Shown here one piece after another: positions 13,557 to 26,900 of a DNA stretch of 64,000 bases (positions are counted from its first letter, which is position 1; each line of letters starts with the position of its first letter). The position numbers and the translations under genes were made by a program. The notes under the pieces are model-generated. The model was not told where the DNA came from and did not search any database. It saw only the letters and a program-made list of their open reading frames with translations. Location of the stretch: NCBI GenBank assembly GCA_013398615.1, contig VZSR01003798.1, positions 11,261,606 through 11,325,605 on the forward strand. The letters are read 5' to 3'. The stretch comes from Brachypodius melanocephalos. Lineage: Eukaryota; Chordata; Aves; Passeriformes; Pycnonotidae.

Positions 13557-16375
13557 CTCTGAAAAGCTTTGTTCCACTCTGGAAACACCCTATACTAAAG
13601 TCTAAAAAACATGCTCTGCATACCAATTTTTAGAGGGCAGACACATTGGAAAATGAAGTTTGCATACCTCAGGCAAATAAAACATCTAGCATTTTCTGAT
13701 AAGATGTCTGTGTTATTGATAAGGTGGATTAGTAACTTAAAGACAGTCCATCTGCAGGGAAAACAAGAACTTATTTGTCATTCAAAACAAGTGGATAGGG
13801 CAACAACAATTATTTTTCATTCAAAGATGTTAGGCAAGAGAAGATACAGGTGATAAATATATTTAAGGTTCAATATGGAATACAAAGCAACCTGGAACTA
13901 AATCAAACTCCATGCAAAAAAAACCCCCAAAAACATGTAAAAGGAAACAAAACAGTGATATTGTTTTATTTTTGTACATGGATAAAACAACTGTGCTGCA
14001 ATGTCACTTCTGAGCTCTTTGGCTTCTACAGGCACTTGCTATTATACCTAAGAAGCTTGATGGAGCAATAAATGTTTTGAGTACTATTTTAAAAGCACAT
14101 TTCATAGATATCATAAAAATATAATGAAAAGTATAAGAACAGCCATATTTGCTGAGACTAAAAAATACCAGTGTAAGAGTCCAACAGCCATAAAATAATA
14201 CTTTACCAGAAATTTCTCCTAAAGTCCAATCTGAAACTCAAGGAATTACAAAGAATTTTTTCCCTTCCTGTAATAACTCACAGTAGATTTCTGTTTCATG
14301 AATTTCAATTTTTCCTTAAATGTGGAATTTTTGCATCCTTAACATCCTACATCCTAACTCACTTTGACATGACAAACTCCAGAATTTTGTCACACAGGAA
14401 GGCACCTGATTTTCGTCTGCCTATTCCCTGTTGGTTTAATGTGCAACTTCTTGTTTGAGAAGGGGCACAGGTACGAGCCCAGCACACTCTCTCCACGACC
14501 CCTGTGGCTGAAATCCTTTGTTTTCTCTCTTTTCCAGACTGATGGTTCCTAATCTGCTTTGCTTTTTCCATGTATTTCCAGCCAAACTAAAAGGGTAAGA
14601 TTATTTCACCAATATTACAAGAAATGCAGAACATATCCATGAGCTGCCAAGAGACCTATCAGCAGAAACCCCGCACGTCCCAGAGGCACAGGAAAGGCAG
14701 ACACTGAGGTGACACTGTGCAGATGGAGCTCCCTCCCTGCCCCTGTGGTGGGTGATGCTCCCACCCAGCAGGGTCCCAGCAGGCAGGAATCTGGCTGGAT
14801 GTGGAATTGGCCCTGCTGGCACCAGGGCTGAGCACAGCTCAAGGATCACTCCTAGGTTGTCTGGGTGATACTCCCTGGTATGGTGCTTGCTTTGGCTGCC
14901 ACACCAGGAATGCTGTTGACTCATGCTCAGCTTGCAATCCAGATTCTTTCCTGAGAAAATGTTATCTTGCTTTTTCTTCCCCATCCTGTCTCTTTGCAGA
15001 AGACTAATCCTACCTCAATCTAGATCCCTGTCCTAAGCCTTATTGAATTGAACCCTATTTTTTTTCTAGATTATTTCTCAGGCTCCACAAACCAAAAATT
15101 AATTTCACTGACAGAAGACATCAGATGCCAGTCATTTCATAAATTTTGTGCAGATTTTTTCAAATGACACTAGATGCATGTAGCTGCCATTTAATTGAGA
15201 AAGGCTGGTTGTTATTTTCTGATGATTAAATATCACACTGGCACAGTTTTCATTACATTTTAATTTAAAAAAGAAAGATGAAGATATTAACCTAGAGAAA
15301 CACATTATTACTCTGAAGTGAATGCTGCAGTACATGGAAGCTGAAAAAAGCCAGTATGGAACTGGTGAAACTGGCAGGTCCTGTAACTTGAATCCATTAG
15401 AATGAATGCAGAAGTAGGACCTGATGTGACATGGCAGAGCTCAGTTTGCAGAACAATCAGCCCACGTGCCTGAGACGCCTGAGCTGGCTTTTGCACTTCG
15501 AACGCAACTTCGAACAGGGCTCGTGCCTCCCACCAAGTGAATTGCAGCTAAAGATCATTTTTCCTTTTGTATGTGAGAAAGGTTTTAACATCAAAAAAAC
15601 CCTCAAAAGTCCATTTTCCTCTCTCCCCATATCTATGAGAGCAGCATTCCTCCAGACAGAAAAATTGAAATTTTCAGTGATTCTTTTCCCAATATACCTT
15701 GAAGTTTTATTCACCCAGAGGGACTTCCCTACTTCTCTCAACTAAAATATAATGGCATGTAACAAATTATGCTCTCAAAGGACATCCCATTTTTGTTTCA
15801 TTAGTGCAATGAAACATTCACTCAATTTTAAAGCAGTTGTCTTGATCTTAGTTGTGATTTATAGCAGATTCTATCCATGTATTCTGTGCAGTATATATTA
15901 TAAAACACCTAACTAGTTAAATTTGTCTCTGTGGGTTCTGCTGCAAGAAATAAAATACTTTCCCATAAAATTCCACACAGCATCTACTGCACAGCTCTGA
16001 TGTACAAGCTCCTGTAAAACTTAGGAGGATTTCAAAAAGGAAAATGCAATCTCAAACTGCCTTTCATTAATCCCTCTATTGTTATATACTGTTTCTTATT
16101 CTCAATGTCCTCTGACTAGAAAGCCTAAATTTCTCTTTTCCAATTTCCCTAAGTGTATGTTTTAATCAAACAGGATGTAAGACTGAATTACTTGATAAAC
16201 ATTATTTATCCCTCTCTCATTTTTTTTCCAATCAGTGACTGGGAGACAATAAGGAAATAAAAATAGATACAGAATTAGTAAAAAAAGCCAAAACCTGTTA
16301 GTTACTAGATAATCAGTCTCTTTTTAAAATTAAACTATACAGCATTTCCTTGCCTATCCAAATTTCTAAAAATAT

Positions 16376-16595
16376 CACAGATTATGCTGAGATGGAAGGG
16401 ATCCACAAGGGTCATCAAGTCCGACTCCTGGCCCTGCACAGCACCATCCCCAAGAATCCCACCCTGTGTCTGAGAGTGGCATCCAAACTCTTCTGAAGCC
16501 GTGACCACTTCCCTGGTGAGCCTGTTTCAGTGCCCAGCCACCAACCAACAGGGATGAAGAACCCTTTTCTAGAGAAATACAGCAAAATTCCCCTC
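16376..16595 (-). mobile_element. CR1 LINE 3' end fragment
   Basis: On the plus strand the block reads gatggaagggatccacaa, then motifs corresponding to atcaagtcc, cctggccctgcacag, aatcccaccctgtg, tgaccacttccctgg, gcctgtttcagtgcccag and gatgaagaaccctttt. These are the reverse complement of the conserved avian CR1 3' region in the usual order. The terminal octamer repeat is degraded. The copy is truncated at its 5' side, as is typical for CR1, and is old. It lies in the same orientation as WDR72. I do not assign a CR1 subfamily. Confidence 0.85.
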
Positions 16596-17777
16596 AGTTT
16601 CTGTACATTAGACCAATGGTGCTGCAGAGCACACAGCGCAGATGTGAATCCTATCACTGTATCAGCAGCACCTACAAAACCAACAAAGAAATACTTCCTA
16701 TTTTTGAAACTGTGTAATTGACACCACTGGCATTATTATTTCATGATAGTAGATTGATTTGGTATTCAAATAAAAAATCATTAATCAGGAAGCTTGCAGA
16801 GAGGATTCTGGTTCAGTCCCTTTCTACAGAGATATTCTTGCTGAAGACTGCGTCAATTTGCTTTTAAAACCAAAACTAAACGAAAGCGTGCAGCACAGTT
16901 ATGACACTAATACATCCCTGTGCATAATACGAGAGTTACAGCTTTTACAGTCTTCCCATCTCTCGATCAAAGCTGCCCAAATAGCTTAATCCATGAAAAA
17001 AAATACACAGAGCCTCTTTATTAACCTCTTCTGGCCAGATTATTGTTATTCTTTTGCATTATGGCCTTGGAGATGTATTACTGATAGGGAGGTAAAGCCA
17101 ACTGCAGCACAGCATGACTCTGCTGAATGGCTGCTGTAGGAAAGTGGAAGTACTTATTTCCAAGACATTTCTGTGATGCTCCCTACTGTTAAAATGTTAT
17201 CTGACTTTAAAAGATTTTCAGTTCAATTGTAAGCAATAAGTAAACTCAAGCAGTACAGAACTGTATACTGAAGAGTTTCACTAGCTGGTCAAACAGGAAT
17301 TATTCCAAGAAACGAATGTTGTATAGGACTGCTTCCTGGTGGCTGAGACCTCTGATTGGCAAAAGACAGGGGACTTTTCAGTCAGCAAGCTAGTTACCCA
17401 TGGATGTGGCTCAAGGCTGACACACAGATTGACTGGTTCACACTAATTTACTTCACACAGATTCCATTTATCTCCTAGAAGATCCCCTGGCAGCAGCTTA
17501 TAATGGCATATCCTAGGATGCCTGCCTGCATGAGTTTTTAAAGCGGCAGAGCTTGATGAATCTAAGTCCAGAAAACAGTTCACAGATTGAGGACTAGGTG
17601 CAATCAAAAAACATCAAGTAGCACAGCTGGGACTTGCTACCTTGCTTGACTGGTTTGAGCAGCTGAGCATTAACTACGCTTGCTTTCCTGCTGGCAGCCT
17701 TGTGTCACTAGGACAAATCGGAGCACTACCCGACAGAGGAGGAGAAAAAGAAAAGGGAAAAAAAGAGAAAGAAAAGA

Positions 17778-17987
17778 GGAAAGGAAAGGAAAGGAAAGGA
17801 AAGGAAAGGAAAGGAAAGGAAAGGAAAGGAAAGGAAAGGAAAGGAAAGGAAAGGAAAGGAAAGGAAAGGAAAGGAAAGGAAAGGAAAGGAAAGGAAAGGA
17901 AAGGAAAGGAAAGGAAAGGAAAGGAAAGGAAAGGAAAGGAAAGGAAAGGAAAGGAAAGGAAAGGAAAGGAAAGGAAAGGAAAGGAAA
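17778..17987. repeat. (AAAGG)n pentanucleotide microsatellite
   Basis: This is 210 bp of uninterrupted ggaaa/aaagg units, 42 copies, flanked on the left by about 40 bp of imperfect A/G-rich sequence. Because five is not a multiple of three, all three forward frames cycle through the same stop-free codons, giving artefactual Lys-Glu-Arg-Lys-Gly and Pro-Phe-Leu-Ser-Phe open frames on the two strands. In the WDR72 pre-mRNA it is a (CCTTT)n polypyrimidine run deep inside the 31-kb intron. The lack of interruptions suggests a recently expanded, length-polymorphic array. Confidence 0.97.
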
Positions 17988-20900
17988 ACAGATTATTGCA
18001 TTGCACGGCTATTATTTACAGGTGCAGGAATAACTCATTAGAAGATTTAACCTCTTTTCAGACCTAGGATTATTAAATAATGCACTGCTACAAAATAAGG
18101 CAAGTTTTGAGGCTGGAAAATTGGAAAAAATTCTTTTGATCATGGTGACAGTTCATAGGAAAAAGACTTGAATGAAATTAAAGTTGTTCCCATTTCTTTC
18201 TTATTGAAAACAAAATCTATTCAATCTAGTAATTCATGCACAATGAAAAATAGTTACCAATATAGTTGATTATTCATTACAGCAATGTGAGCTACATGTC
18301 AATGCATTGCCTTGTCCCCACGGAGAACAATAGACTTGCAGTACATGCAAGTTTGTAAGCAGTATTTTTAAAAGGATTGAAAATAAGAGGACTGAAAATA
18401 CAGTCTTACACTCTAGCTCCCCAAACTCAGATAGATGGAGCCTATTCTAAGAAGTACTTTTTAGAAAGGAAGCAAAAATTAATATCATTGGAGAATAAAA
18501 TTTGACAGCAAATGTATTGTGAGAGATCCAAAGCACATTTAGTACTTAGAAGGTTAAAGACTCAGCTGTAGTGCTAGTTGATGAAAAAGTAGGATTAAGG
18601 CTTTAGTATGAGTCTTGACATGATCATGTTGTCTGCCTGCTGTCTTAAGCTTTGAAAAACAGCTGGGATCATCTTCTTATAAGCTCCAACTCAAAGATGT
18701 TTAAGCAGTTCCAAATCCAATTAAACAGAGGTAAATATAAGGAAGGGCCCTACTGAGCCAAATCATCTTATTTTTTTAATGAAAACCAGCATAATTGCAG
18801 GTTACACAACTCCTTAATCTCACTTTAAACCTAACAGACTGCTGCCTTACAGTGCACATGGCAAGTCCAGTTAACCCAAGCATTCTGTATTGGTGTGCTT
18901 AATTTTTGATCATTATCCTTTATTATGTTACTTGTAATCCTAAAAGCCTATGATTGTGTCCAGATATTTGGCAAGGACTGTACCTGGATATACAGGGATT
19001 CCTCTTCTAAGAGTAATGGATTAATTGGATAGCACTGTATGACAAGTAGGTGGTTTGCAGTGAAACTGCTGTGCAGTTTTTAATTTGTGAACTCCCTTCT
19101 CCTTCTGCGTTCATCCTTTAAACAAACTGCCTTTTTGAACATTAGCAGTGCTCCTGGAGTAGCCTATCTATTCTCACCCCTGGTATGACAATGGATTAGA
19201 AATAACATTGCCCTTTAGGTGGGCTGCTTACTAAAATCCTCTTCATAAAAATTAATGGAAGATATGGAAATTGTATTTTTCACATGAAATTGCATATTCA
19301 ACTTCAAAGTGGCTATGTTATGAATATGACCCAATCATACTATGATTACTTAAAGACTTAGAGCATTAGACCCCTTATTTGCCATTGAGTCAAAAGATTT
19401 TTGAGGTGATCATATTGTACCAAGGTATGTATTTTTTACATTAATACATCTAATACCCTAAAAGCAAAAAACACATATCGGTAATCCTTCTACTTTGTCC
19501 TATAAATATGTACAAGGACATTCTCCAAGGATGAAAAGGCAAAATCTCATCAGGGACTACTTCAAATACAAGCTCCTCATGTCAGTAAGAGCAAGAAGGA
19601 AATTTAAATGATCAGGAACGGACTGTTTGCAGTAGTTGTGTTACATTATGCATGATTCTCGGCTGCACAGGATTTAATTAATGATTTCCAGTTACGTGGC
19701 TAAGATTTGTAGTGAATTGGTGTTTAGGGCAGCAAAATAACATCTCACACCATAATTTTGTATTTTTTCCCCAAACACCGGTTACTAGAGGTTGCTGTCC
19801 CCTTTATTATTTTGTACCTGGAAATCAGTTTTGTATATATGGACAATAATTCTGGGCTCTGTTACAGAAGCATAAGTTTAGACTAATTTCAAGGCAGTTA
19901 TTCTCCTGATGCAACTTAGAACAAAATTTGGACTTTGCTATTCTCCAAAATAATAAGCAATTTCTGTGTCTATGTGTAAATATCAGAAAGGTTCTTGTTG
20001 AACTGTCGGATGATACATAATTTTGTTGGCAATGAACGTTACCACAAAACAGATATAAGTTTGGGAAACAGGCTGTCCACTTTAAGCATCACTGGATGTA
20101 TCTCCAGAAAACCAACATGGCACTCCCTCAAATGAATAGATAAGTAGGAATCTCTGAAGTACTTAATGGGTAAAAGATGACCGCTGTCAAATACTGCACC
20201 TTCACCTACACTCAGCCTTATTCTTCAGACCATCAGCAAGACCTACCTATAAGTGAACAAAAGAGCCTGGAGCCTCCTCTTTGAGACAGGTAATAACGAG
20301 GCAAAACAGACACCACAGGCATTTCCAAGAAGCTGGACGTCTAAGGAGGTGACTGACAACTGTCTCTGTGCTCCAGAGACTGTGTGAGACCTCGTGTGTG
20401 AAAAACTAAAAAGCATGGGTCCAAAAAGTGTAGCTGATCTGCCTTGCCAGGTAAGACATTGTACAAGACCACATTCTTACTGGAGTTGGGGACCGTGGTT
20501 GGATAAAGAGCCAAGGAGTAACAAAGTGTGAGCAGCTTTTCCATGATCTCTTTGATGCATTCGAGTGTCATGTATGTGTGAGGCAAAGATTACCCAGATG
20601 GAGAAGGGGCAGGATATTTTTAAAATGCCCTCTGCAGATTCTTCAAATTGTATTGCTGGCATTCTTCCCTTCTACTGGTTGATTTCTTTCTGTTCCTATT
20701 TCCTTTCAACTACCAACTTGTCTGCACATTCAGAGGTGAATCTAGGGACAGTCATGTATATCCTTGTTCATACAGAAGGATAAAAACAAATTTAATGTTT
20801 CAGGATACAAAACTGCCAGTTCAGGAGATCACTACAGGTTGCATTCCAGCTTGTAAGGTGAGTGAAGTGGAAATGCCAAAAGGGCTCCTGCACAAAAAAG

Positions 20901-23900
20901 GTACAAAGGTGAAGCAGGACCTTGACTGCAGTTTCAAAAGCACTGTGCAATGGCTGTAGCATAATTAACAGAAAACACAGCAGTCTTGTAAAATAAAGCA
21001 CAGAATGCTCACTCCCTTCTTCACCTCTGTGTGGACTAGGTGCACTTTTATAAAAAGCAACAGAGCTGCTCTTGATTTTGCACAATATAAGTTTGGCCAA
21101 GGTGACTGGGATGAAGCAAGCAGTGCAGAAATTCTAATGGATATGTGCAAAGGATAAGAACAGACAGTGTAAAAGTATGATGACTTTCCAAAACTGGACT
21201 CAGAAGAACAGAAGATAAGTTCACTTATAACTGGCACTCAGGAATCTGCTTAATCTTTTCCAAAATAACCCAAGTAAATTCTGAGCTTCAAAACAGAGCT
21301 TCAGACTTCTTATTCCAGTGATTTGAGACTGCACAGCTGTAGCACCACAGTGTAATTGCTTTCAGTTGTTAATCAAATGCACAGAGCCCACTGAAGCTCC
21401 CAGGCACCCCATTCTTTGCACATCCTTTATCACAAATGACAAACACAGGTGAAACTCTAGCCATAAACTGCTTCCATAAGCCAAAGCTTTTTCCAGAGGA
21501 GAATAGCCCAGCTCTGGCAAGAGAGCTCCAGCAGATTTTTACATTGCTACAGAATTGCAAGAACTCTTGTGGCAGTATGTGAAAAAATACCTACAGTTCA
21601 TGTGGCCTGTTGGACTACAAGAAGGTGCAAACAGATCTCCAGCTGTGTAAGGCATTAGTACCCAGGGGTATTAACTTACAGACACTATTTCCCCTAGAAA
21701 ATATGAAAGGCTAAAGAACAGATTCAAATAGTTCTTACAATGGGGAATATTATTTCAGTATTAAAACATTGGGATCACAGCTGTATTTACTATACTGAAT
21801 TGTAACAAAAAACATTTTCCCTATCTACTTGACACTTCCATAGTTGCATATACAGCTGCCCCTTCAGGTTCCATTCCCAGGGAATTACTGATTCAGAGCT
21901 AAAGGAAAGTGAAAATGTAGTTTAGAAGATCAAATTACTTGATTTGTTTTGGCTCGTGAAAACAGCTACAGAGTGCAAATGAATAGGCAGGGCTCACTTT
22001 CCTTCTTGTCTTATTTTTTATTCTAACAATGTCACCTTCTACAGAGCAGATTTTTTTATTGGTTTCTTTGGGACTGCACCCTTTTTTGGGTACATATTTA
22101 TTTTCTTTACTTTTGACTTCTCAAGGCACTTACCATTCAGTGTAAAGAGAGTAGAGTGGTTCACCTTTCTCTGTTCACCTGACTTTTTTTTTTTATTTTT
22201 CTATTTGTTTGTTTGCATGATAAAGGTCGGAGTAGGACCTGGGGTTAACTTGTATACGGCAGCACACGGGCATGTTTCTAGAAGATTCAGAGGGAACACT
22301 GAGAAGTCTCCACATAGCTCATCTGTACTAAAAATAGGTTACTAGTTTGAGAGCACAGTGCGTAGGTAGAAGCAAACAAGTATGATATACAAAATCACAG
22401 AATACCTGCAAGATACAGACATTACTGACAAACAAGAGAAACTCTGCACTTCAAACACTGACAGGGCTGAATCCTGCATTTCAATAATAGCAAATGGCTT
22501 TAACTTTCAGTTTAAAACAACCCAACCACAAAACCCCTTACTGTGCCATCAAGACTGTAGTGAGTATAAGATTTTCTTAAAGCTAAGGAATTCGTTAAAA
22601 AGACCACTGCACTGTGTTACAACTCTCCCCACAACAAGCAGACTTTCAGCTTACCATAGTCAGAAGACAACACTTCATTCCAACCAAATATTATACACGC
22701 CTTGACATCTTACTAGTATACATTTTTTCTCTCCTACTAGAAATACCAAAAGAGAAGAGCTGATAACCTTACTGAGTATTAATTAGCGACAGAGCTGCAT
22801 TTACAAAGGTCATAGATTACAGGTATTTGAAACACTAGAAATACAGAATTTACAACAATTCAAGTATCTACATAAATACAGATGTTCAGAGTTTTTTAAT
22901 ATAATTTTATCACTGCTTGTTAATAGCAATTTTCTTCATTTATGTACACATGATTTGTCATATTTAAGACAGGTACAAATTCTGTTACTTAAAGAATTTA
23001 TTTTACAGCAGCATTTAAGAAACCATAAATTTATGACAGTATTACTAGAGGAAATCCATTTCTATGAAAGCTGTATATTTGCAATACATTGTTGAAGTAT
23101 ATATTGCATTAATACTTCACTGTGCTTCTAAACGTTAATATAGGTTATTTGTTTATTACTACGTCAAGGTTATTCATCATATGCAGTGTCAGAAAGCACA
23201 AGCTGACATCTCATATTGTCTGCTTCAAGGGCAAGACCAATGTGACCTTTGGCTCCTTCTTTTAGAAAGGATGAAATCATTCCAGAGGGATAATGCTGAA
23301 CTGCACAGCTCCCTTTAAGAATCAATCTGACATTTATGGTTTCCAATTTTCCATACTGTAGTATGGCTTGTTAAGATCTCATGGCTAATTTTCTCTTCGA
23401 ATATAGTGTTCTAAAATTCCCCAAACATGTTTCTTACTGCAACATCATTTATGTTTCCTATTTTAATCATCACAGAATTAAAATTTCAGATCATCAGTTC
23501 TTTTTAATTTTTCCAGGATGCTTCTAGATTCTGTTTGGACTAAAATCATGCTGGCCAGTGACTTTCTAGATCTAGACTACATCTTGAATCAAAAAATATT
23601 TTGGATTCAGTTTTTTTTTCTTTCCAGATTCTATTACAATCTCAAAGAAAAAGTCTTCATATTTATTGACTTTTCTTGCTTTACTGTGCTTCTAAGTTCT
23701 CCTATATTCAACTGATACAGGTGTGCAACTGAAGAAGATACAGTCACCAGTGAAAATACCTCAAAAATAGAAACAGTTAATAGGTAATTGTACAAAAAGT
23801 ATGGGAGTGATAAAAATGAGAGGTCATCTGTTAACTAAGGAGCTCTGCCTTCAGCTGCCTCTGTACCACGCCAGGGGAAAGCAGATGCACAATCAAATCA

Positions 23901-26900
23901 TGAGCTGGATGTGAAGCTACGTGTGTTATTTCACAAGGATGACAAGGCACCTCCATGATCTTGAAGCAGGCATGTTTGTACAGGCAACTCTTCCAACTTC
24001 ATCAACCTCCAAGTGAGTACATTTTTGGAGAGAGAGGGATGAGATTCACGTGTATTGGTAATTTTATTATCTGTGCTTGATACTGATTTCACTATAAAAT
24101 TCAACCAAGGAGAATGCAGCATTCTTTGACCTAGCTGATAAAAGGTCAGAAAGCAATTTTGAATAATAAATGAGACCTGCTGACCTCATGACCCAAGTCT
24201 GGCAGGGTCAGCAGCAGCCCTCTCACCAGATGCTGATGGCAGATATACAAACGCAGACAGCTCAACTAATGAGCTTCCCGGATAAAGGTTTTAGATCCAG
24301 TGACATTTAAGTGCTATGCAGTATATAAAATAAACTTACAAATAATCTGTGCCATAAAAAATTAAAGTGATATTTACAGTGAGGTGCAATATGACATACT
24401 TTGTAATCTTCACTGCAACGATTATTTTAGTGCTTCTCCTAGGTGGCCATTAACCAGAAAATATAATACCTGACTAACATTTCCTCTAAGGTCTTTTCAC
24501 GCTTACATGGTTCCTATTCAGTGGATGTACTCTGAAAAGATAGACTTTGATTGTGCATTTTCTTGGCACCTCATTTAATAAAAGTCAACAAAAATTACTT
24601 TTAAGACAAGTTGGAATTTATTTTATTTTAATTCAAACCAACATATTTCTTCCTAGTGAGTAAAAGACAAGCTTAGGGTATGCAAAATCAAGAACTATTT
24701 TCTTCTCTTTGCTTCACAAACCCTTCCACCCAGAAATGAGTTACACAGTACATGGTTCATGAAGAAGGGAGAGAAGTGTGCTAGAATTTATTCTCTTACC
24801 TATCTTATATTTCACTCTGCAAATGTCTTACTCCATTCCAGACCTCAGAAACCCTGAGTTTCAACTTCAGTCTGGGTGCTGAGTCTGAGTTCCACAAACT
24901 GTCATCTCATTCCTCAGGTATATTACAGCTGCTTGCTTGAATTTGTAGGAATATAACTATATATTTATGTTCTGCATAAATTAGCAGTGTAAGGCCAAAT
25001 TTCTAAATATATTTTTTGAGATCTGATTTTTAAGGAAAAAGAATTGATTGGGTTCTCTTCATCTGCAAATAATTCACTATGAATACAGTCAACTACAGGA
25101 ACCACAAAAACTAGCTTTTCTGTCTTTTTAAAGTCACTATTATTAATTCTAAGAAAGATGTCTTTTAGCCACTTACTGAAGTCTAGAGACTACATTAAAA
25201 ATGCTACAGAAAAGTTATTGTGCTCTATTCAATTCTGTGTTCCTTTGCATAACTAGTTTTAACTTCTACAACAACTGGCATTCAAGAACTCAGAAAAATT
25301 CAAATATTTGCTGGAGATGGAAGAAAAAATACTGTCCCATTTCATTGAAGGGTAATCTGAGACACTAGGTTACACGAAGAAATATTTTCTTTTAAACTAT
25401 CTAAAGTTTTAGCCTTTCAATTTAATTGCATTCCTTCATGTTCTTGAATTGTGGAAAAGGATAAAAAATGATTAGTTGATTTAATTTTGTCAAACAACAT
25501 GTATACTTCTACAGTATTATTTCCCATTTATCTCCTCTTTAAGCTAACCAGCTTTTAAAATTACATTTATATTGTTAATTTTTTTTGCCTATCTCTAAGG
25601 TGCCCTCTATTTAAGCCATAGCTTTTCAGTCAGTATAAAAGAACATGACCTCTCCAGAAGGCCTCCCAATCAATGTACATAATAAATTAGTAATATTTGC
25701 AGTGTTATTTACATTCTTCTTATATTTTCACAGTACACTAGCTCTTCTGAGTGCTACTGTACAACTTTTGACTGAAATGTTACCCCTGACATTTATATAT
25801 GGAATTTACCTACCCAGTGGTGACTGGCATATCGCTAGGGAGAGAGCATCTGTATCCTTCTGATCCAGGGGCTGCCAGGAGCCATTTAGATCTTTTTAAT
25901 CAGTGCTGATTAAGGCAAGTCAGATGACTACCCTCAAATTTATCACTGCCTCTAAAGACCTTGTAGCTGCCAGTAGTTTGGGTAGCTCGCACAAGGGATT
26001 GTCTTGGCCACTCGCCTTCCCTCTGCACTTGTGAGGACTTTGCAAGGGGAATTACACACTGCCTCTACATAATCTATCCCAATTTTTCACTGAGTCAAGT
26101 GTGCCCAGAATACAATTTTGGGACTTCAGTACTGTGTGTAGATATCAATTAAACTCATTGTTCGCAAACCCAGCTTCTAAATCTTAGAGCATTCATTTAG
26201 GGAACCAGTAACAGTAACCAGAACCAGCTCCTGCACTCTCAGCCTGCAAGCAATTGAAGTAGAATTTGATTATAAACAGATTAAATTATAAAAGTTGCTC
26301 AAAAATCTGCCTGTAGCTTTGCCTCATGTATTTAAAACAGCAATAGCTTCCATTACCGAGAAAGATTTTCTTACTGTATGCAGTGCATCAGTAAAAGGTA
26401 CTGTCTTGACACTTTGATTTCTGTCTTGCCACTTACACAATTATGTGTATTGTTGCAAGTCTGCTAGATTTCCTTAAAAACATTACATTCAATCCACCTT
26501 AAAACATCTTCTCATTTTATAGCTATGAGATTACAAGAAATTTTGGAAGTCGAGGGTTGTTCACAGTAGCTTCATATTAATTTTCCCCCAACAAGAGCCA
26601 ACAAAGCTGTGCACCAGCAGAAGCTTCTGCCTAGCAGAGTAAATTTTCCATGACATAAATCAGCTGGACTTACGTTAATTATTTACTGGTGGAACAGCGT
26701 GAAGCAGAACAGTGCAATCTGGAATTAGATTTAGGGTTTGGAGATACATCTCTTAATGAACACCTGAAAATGCTTTAATCAAAGAGAGACAGGAGGACTC
26801 ATGAGATCCATCCTGTGGGATCACCTATGAGAAGAAATTCCATTTGGCTTTGCTCAGCAGGAGAAAACAAATGCAAATGACAGAGTACATCTCACTATAG

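Noticed and set aside
14460..15000. GC-richer segment with open frames on both strands
   Set aside because: Overlapping frames on both strands simply reflect base composition. Some wording (gactcatgctcagcttgc) hints at old repeat debris, but I could not assign a family or ends.
17642..18067. Long open frames of Lys-Glu-Arg-Lys-Gly (plus) and Pro-Phe-Leu-Ser-Phe (minus) repeats
   Set aside because: They are artefacts of the stop-free pentanucleotide microsatellite. Flanking residues show no coding signal.
21809..21890. Candidate for the missing small WDR72 exon (IPWEWNLKGQL)
   Set aside because: The phase of the better acceptor is wrong, and no acceptable GT donor exists in the phase that fits.
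22630..22700. Candidate exon with donor CTATG/GTAAGC (FGWNEVLSS)
   Set aside because: The donor is good, but the region upstream is purine-rich and has no usable acceptor. Similarity to EWTEEL is only a few residues.
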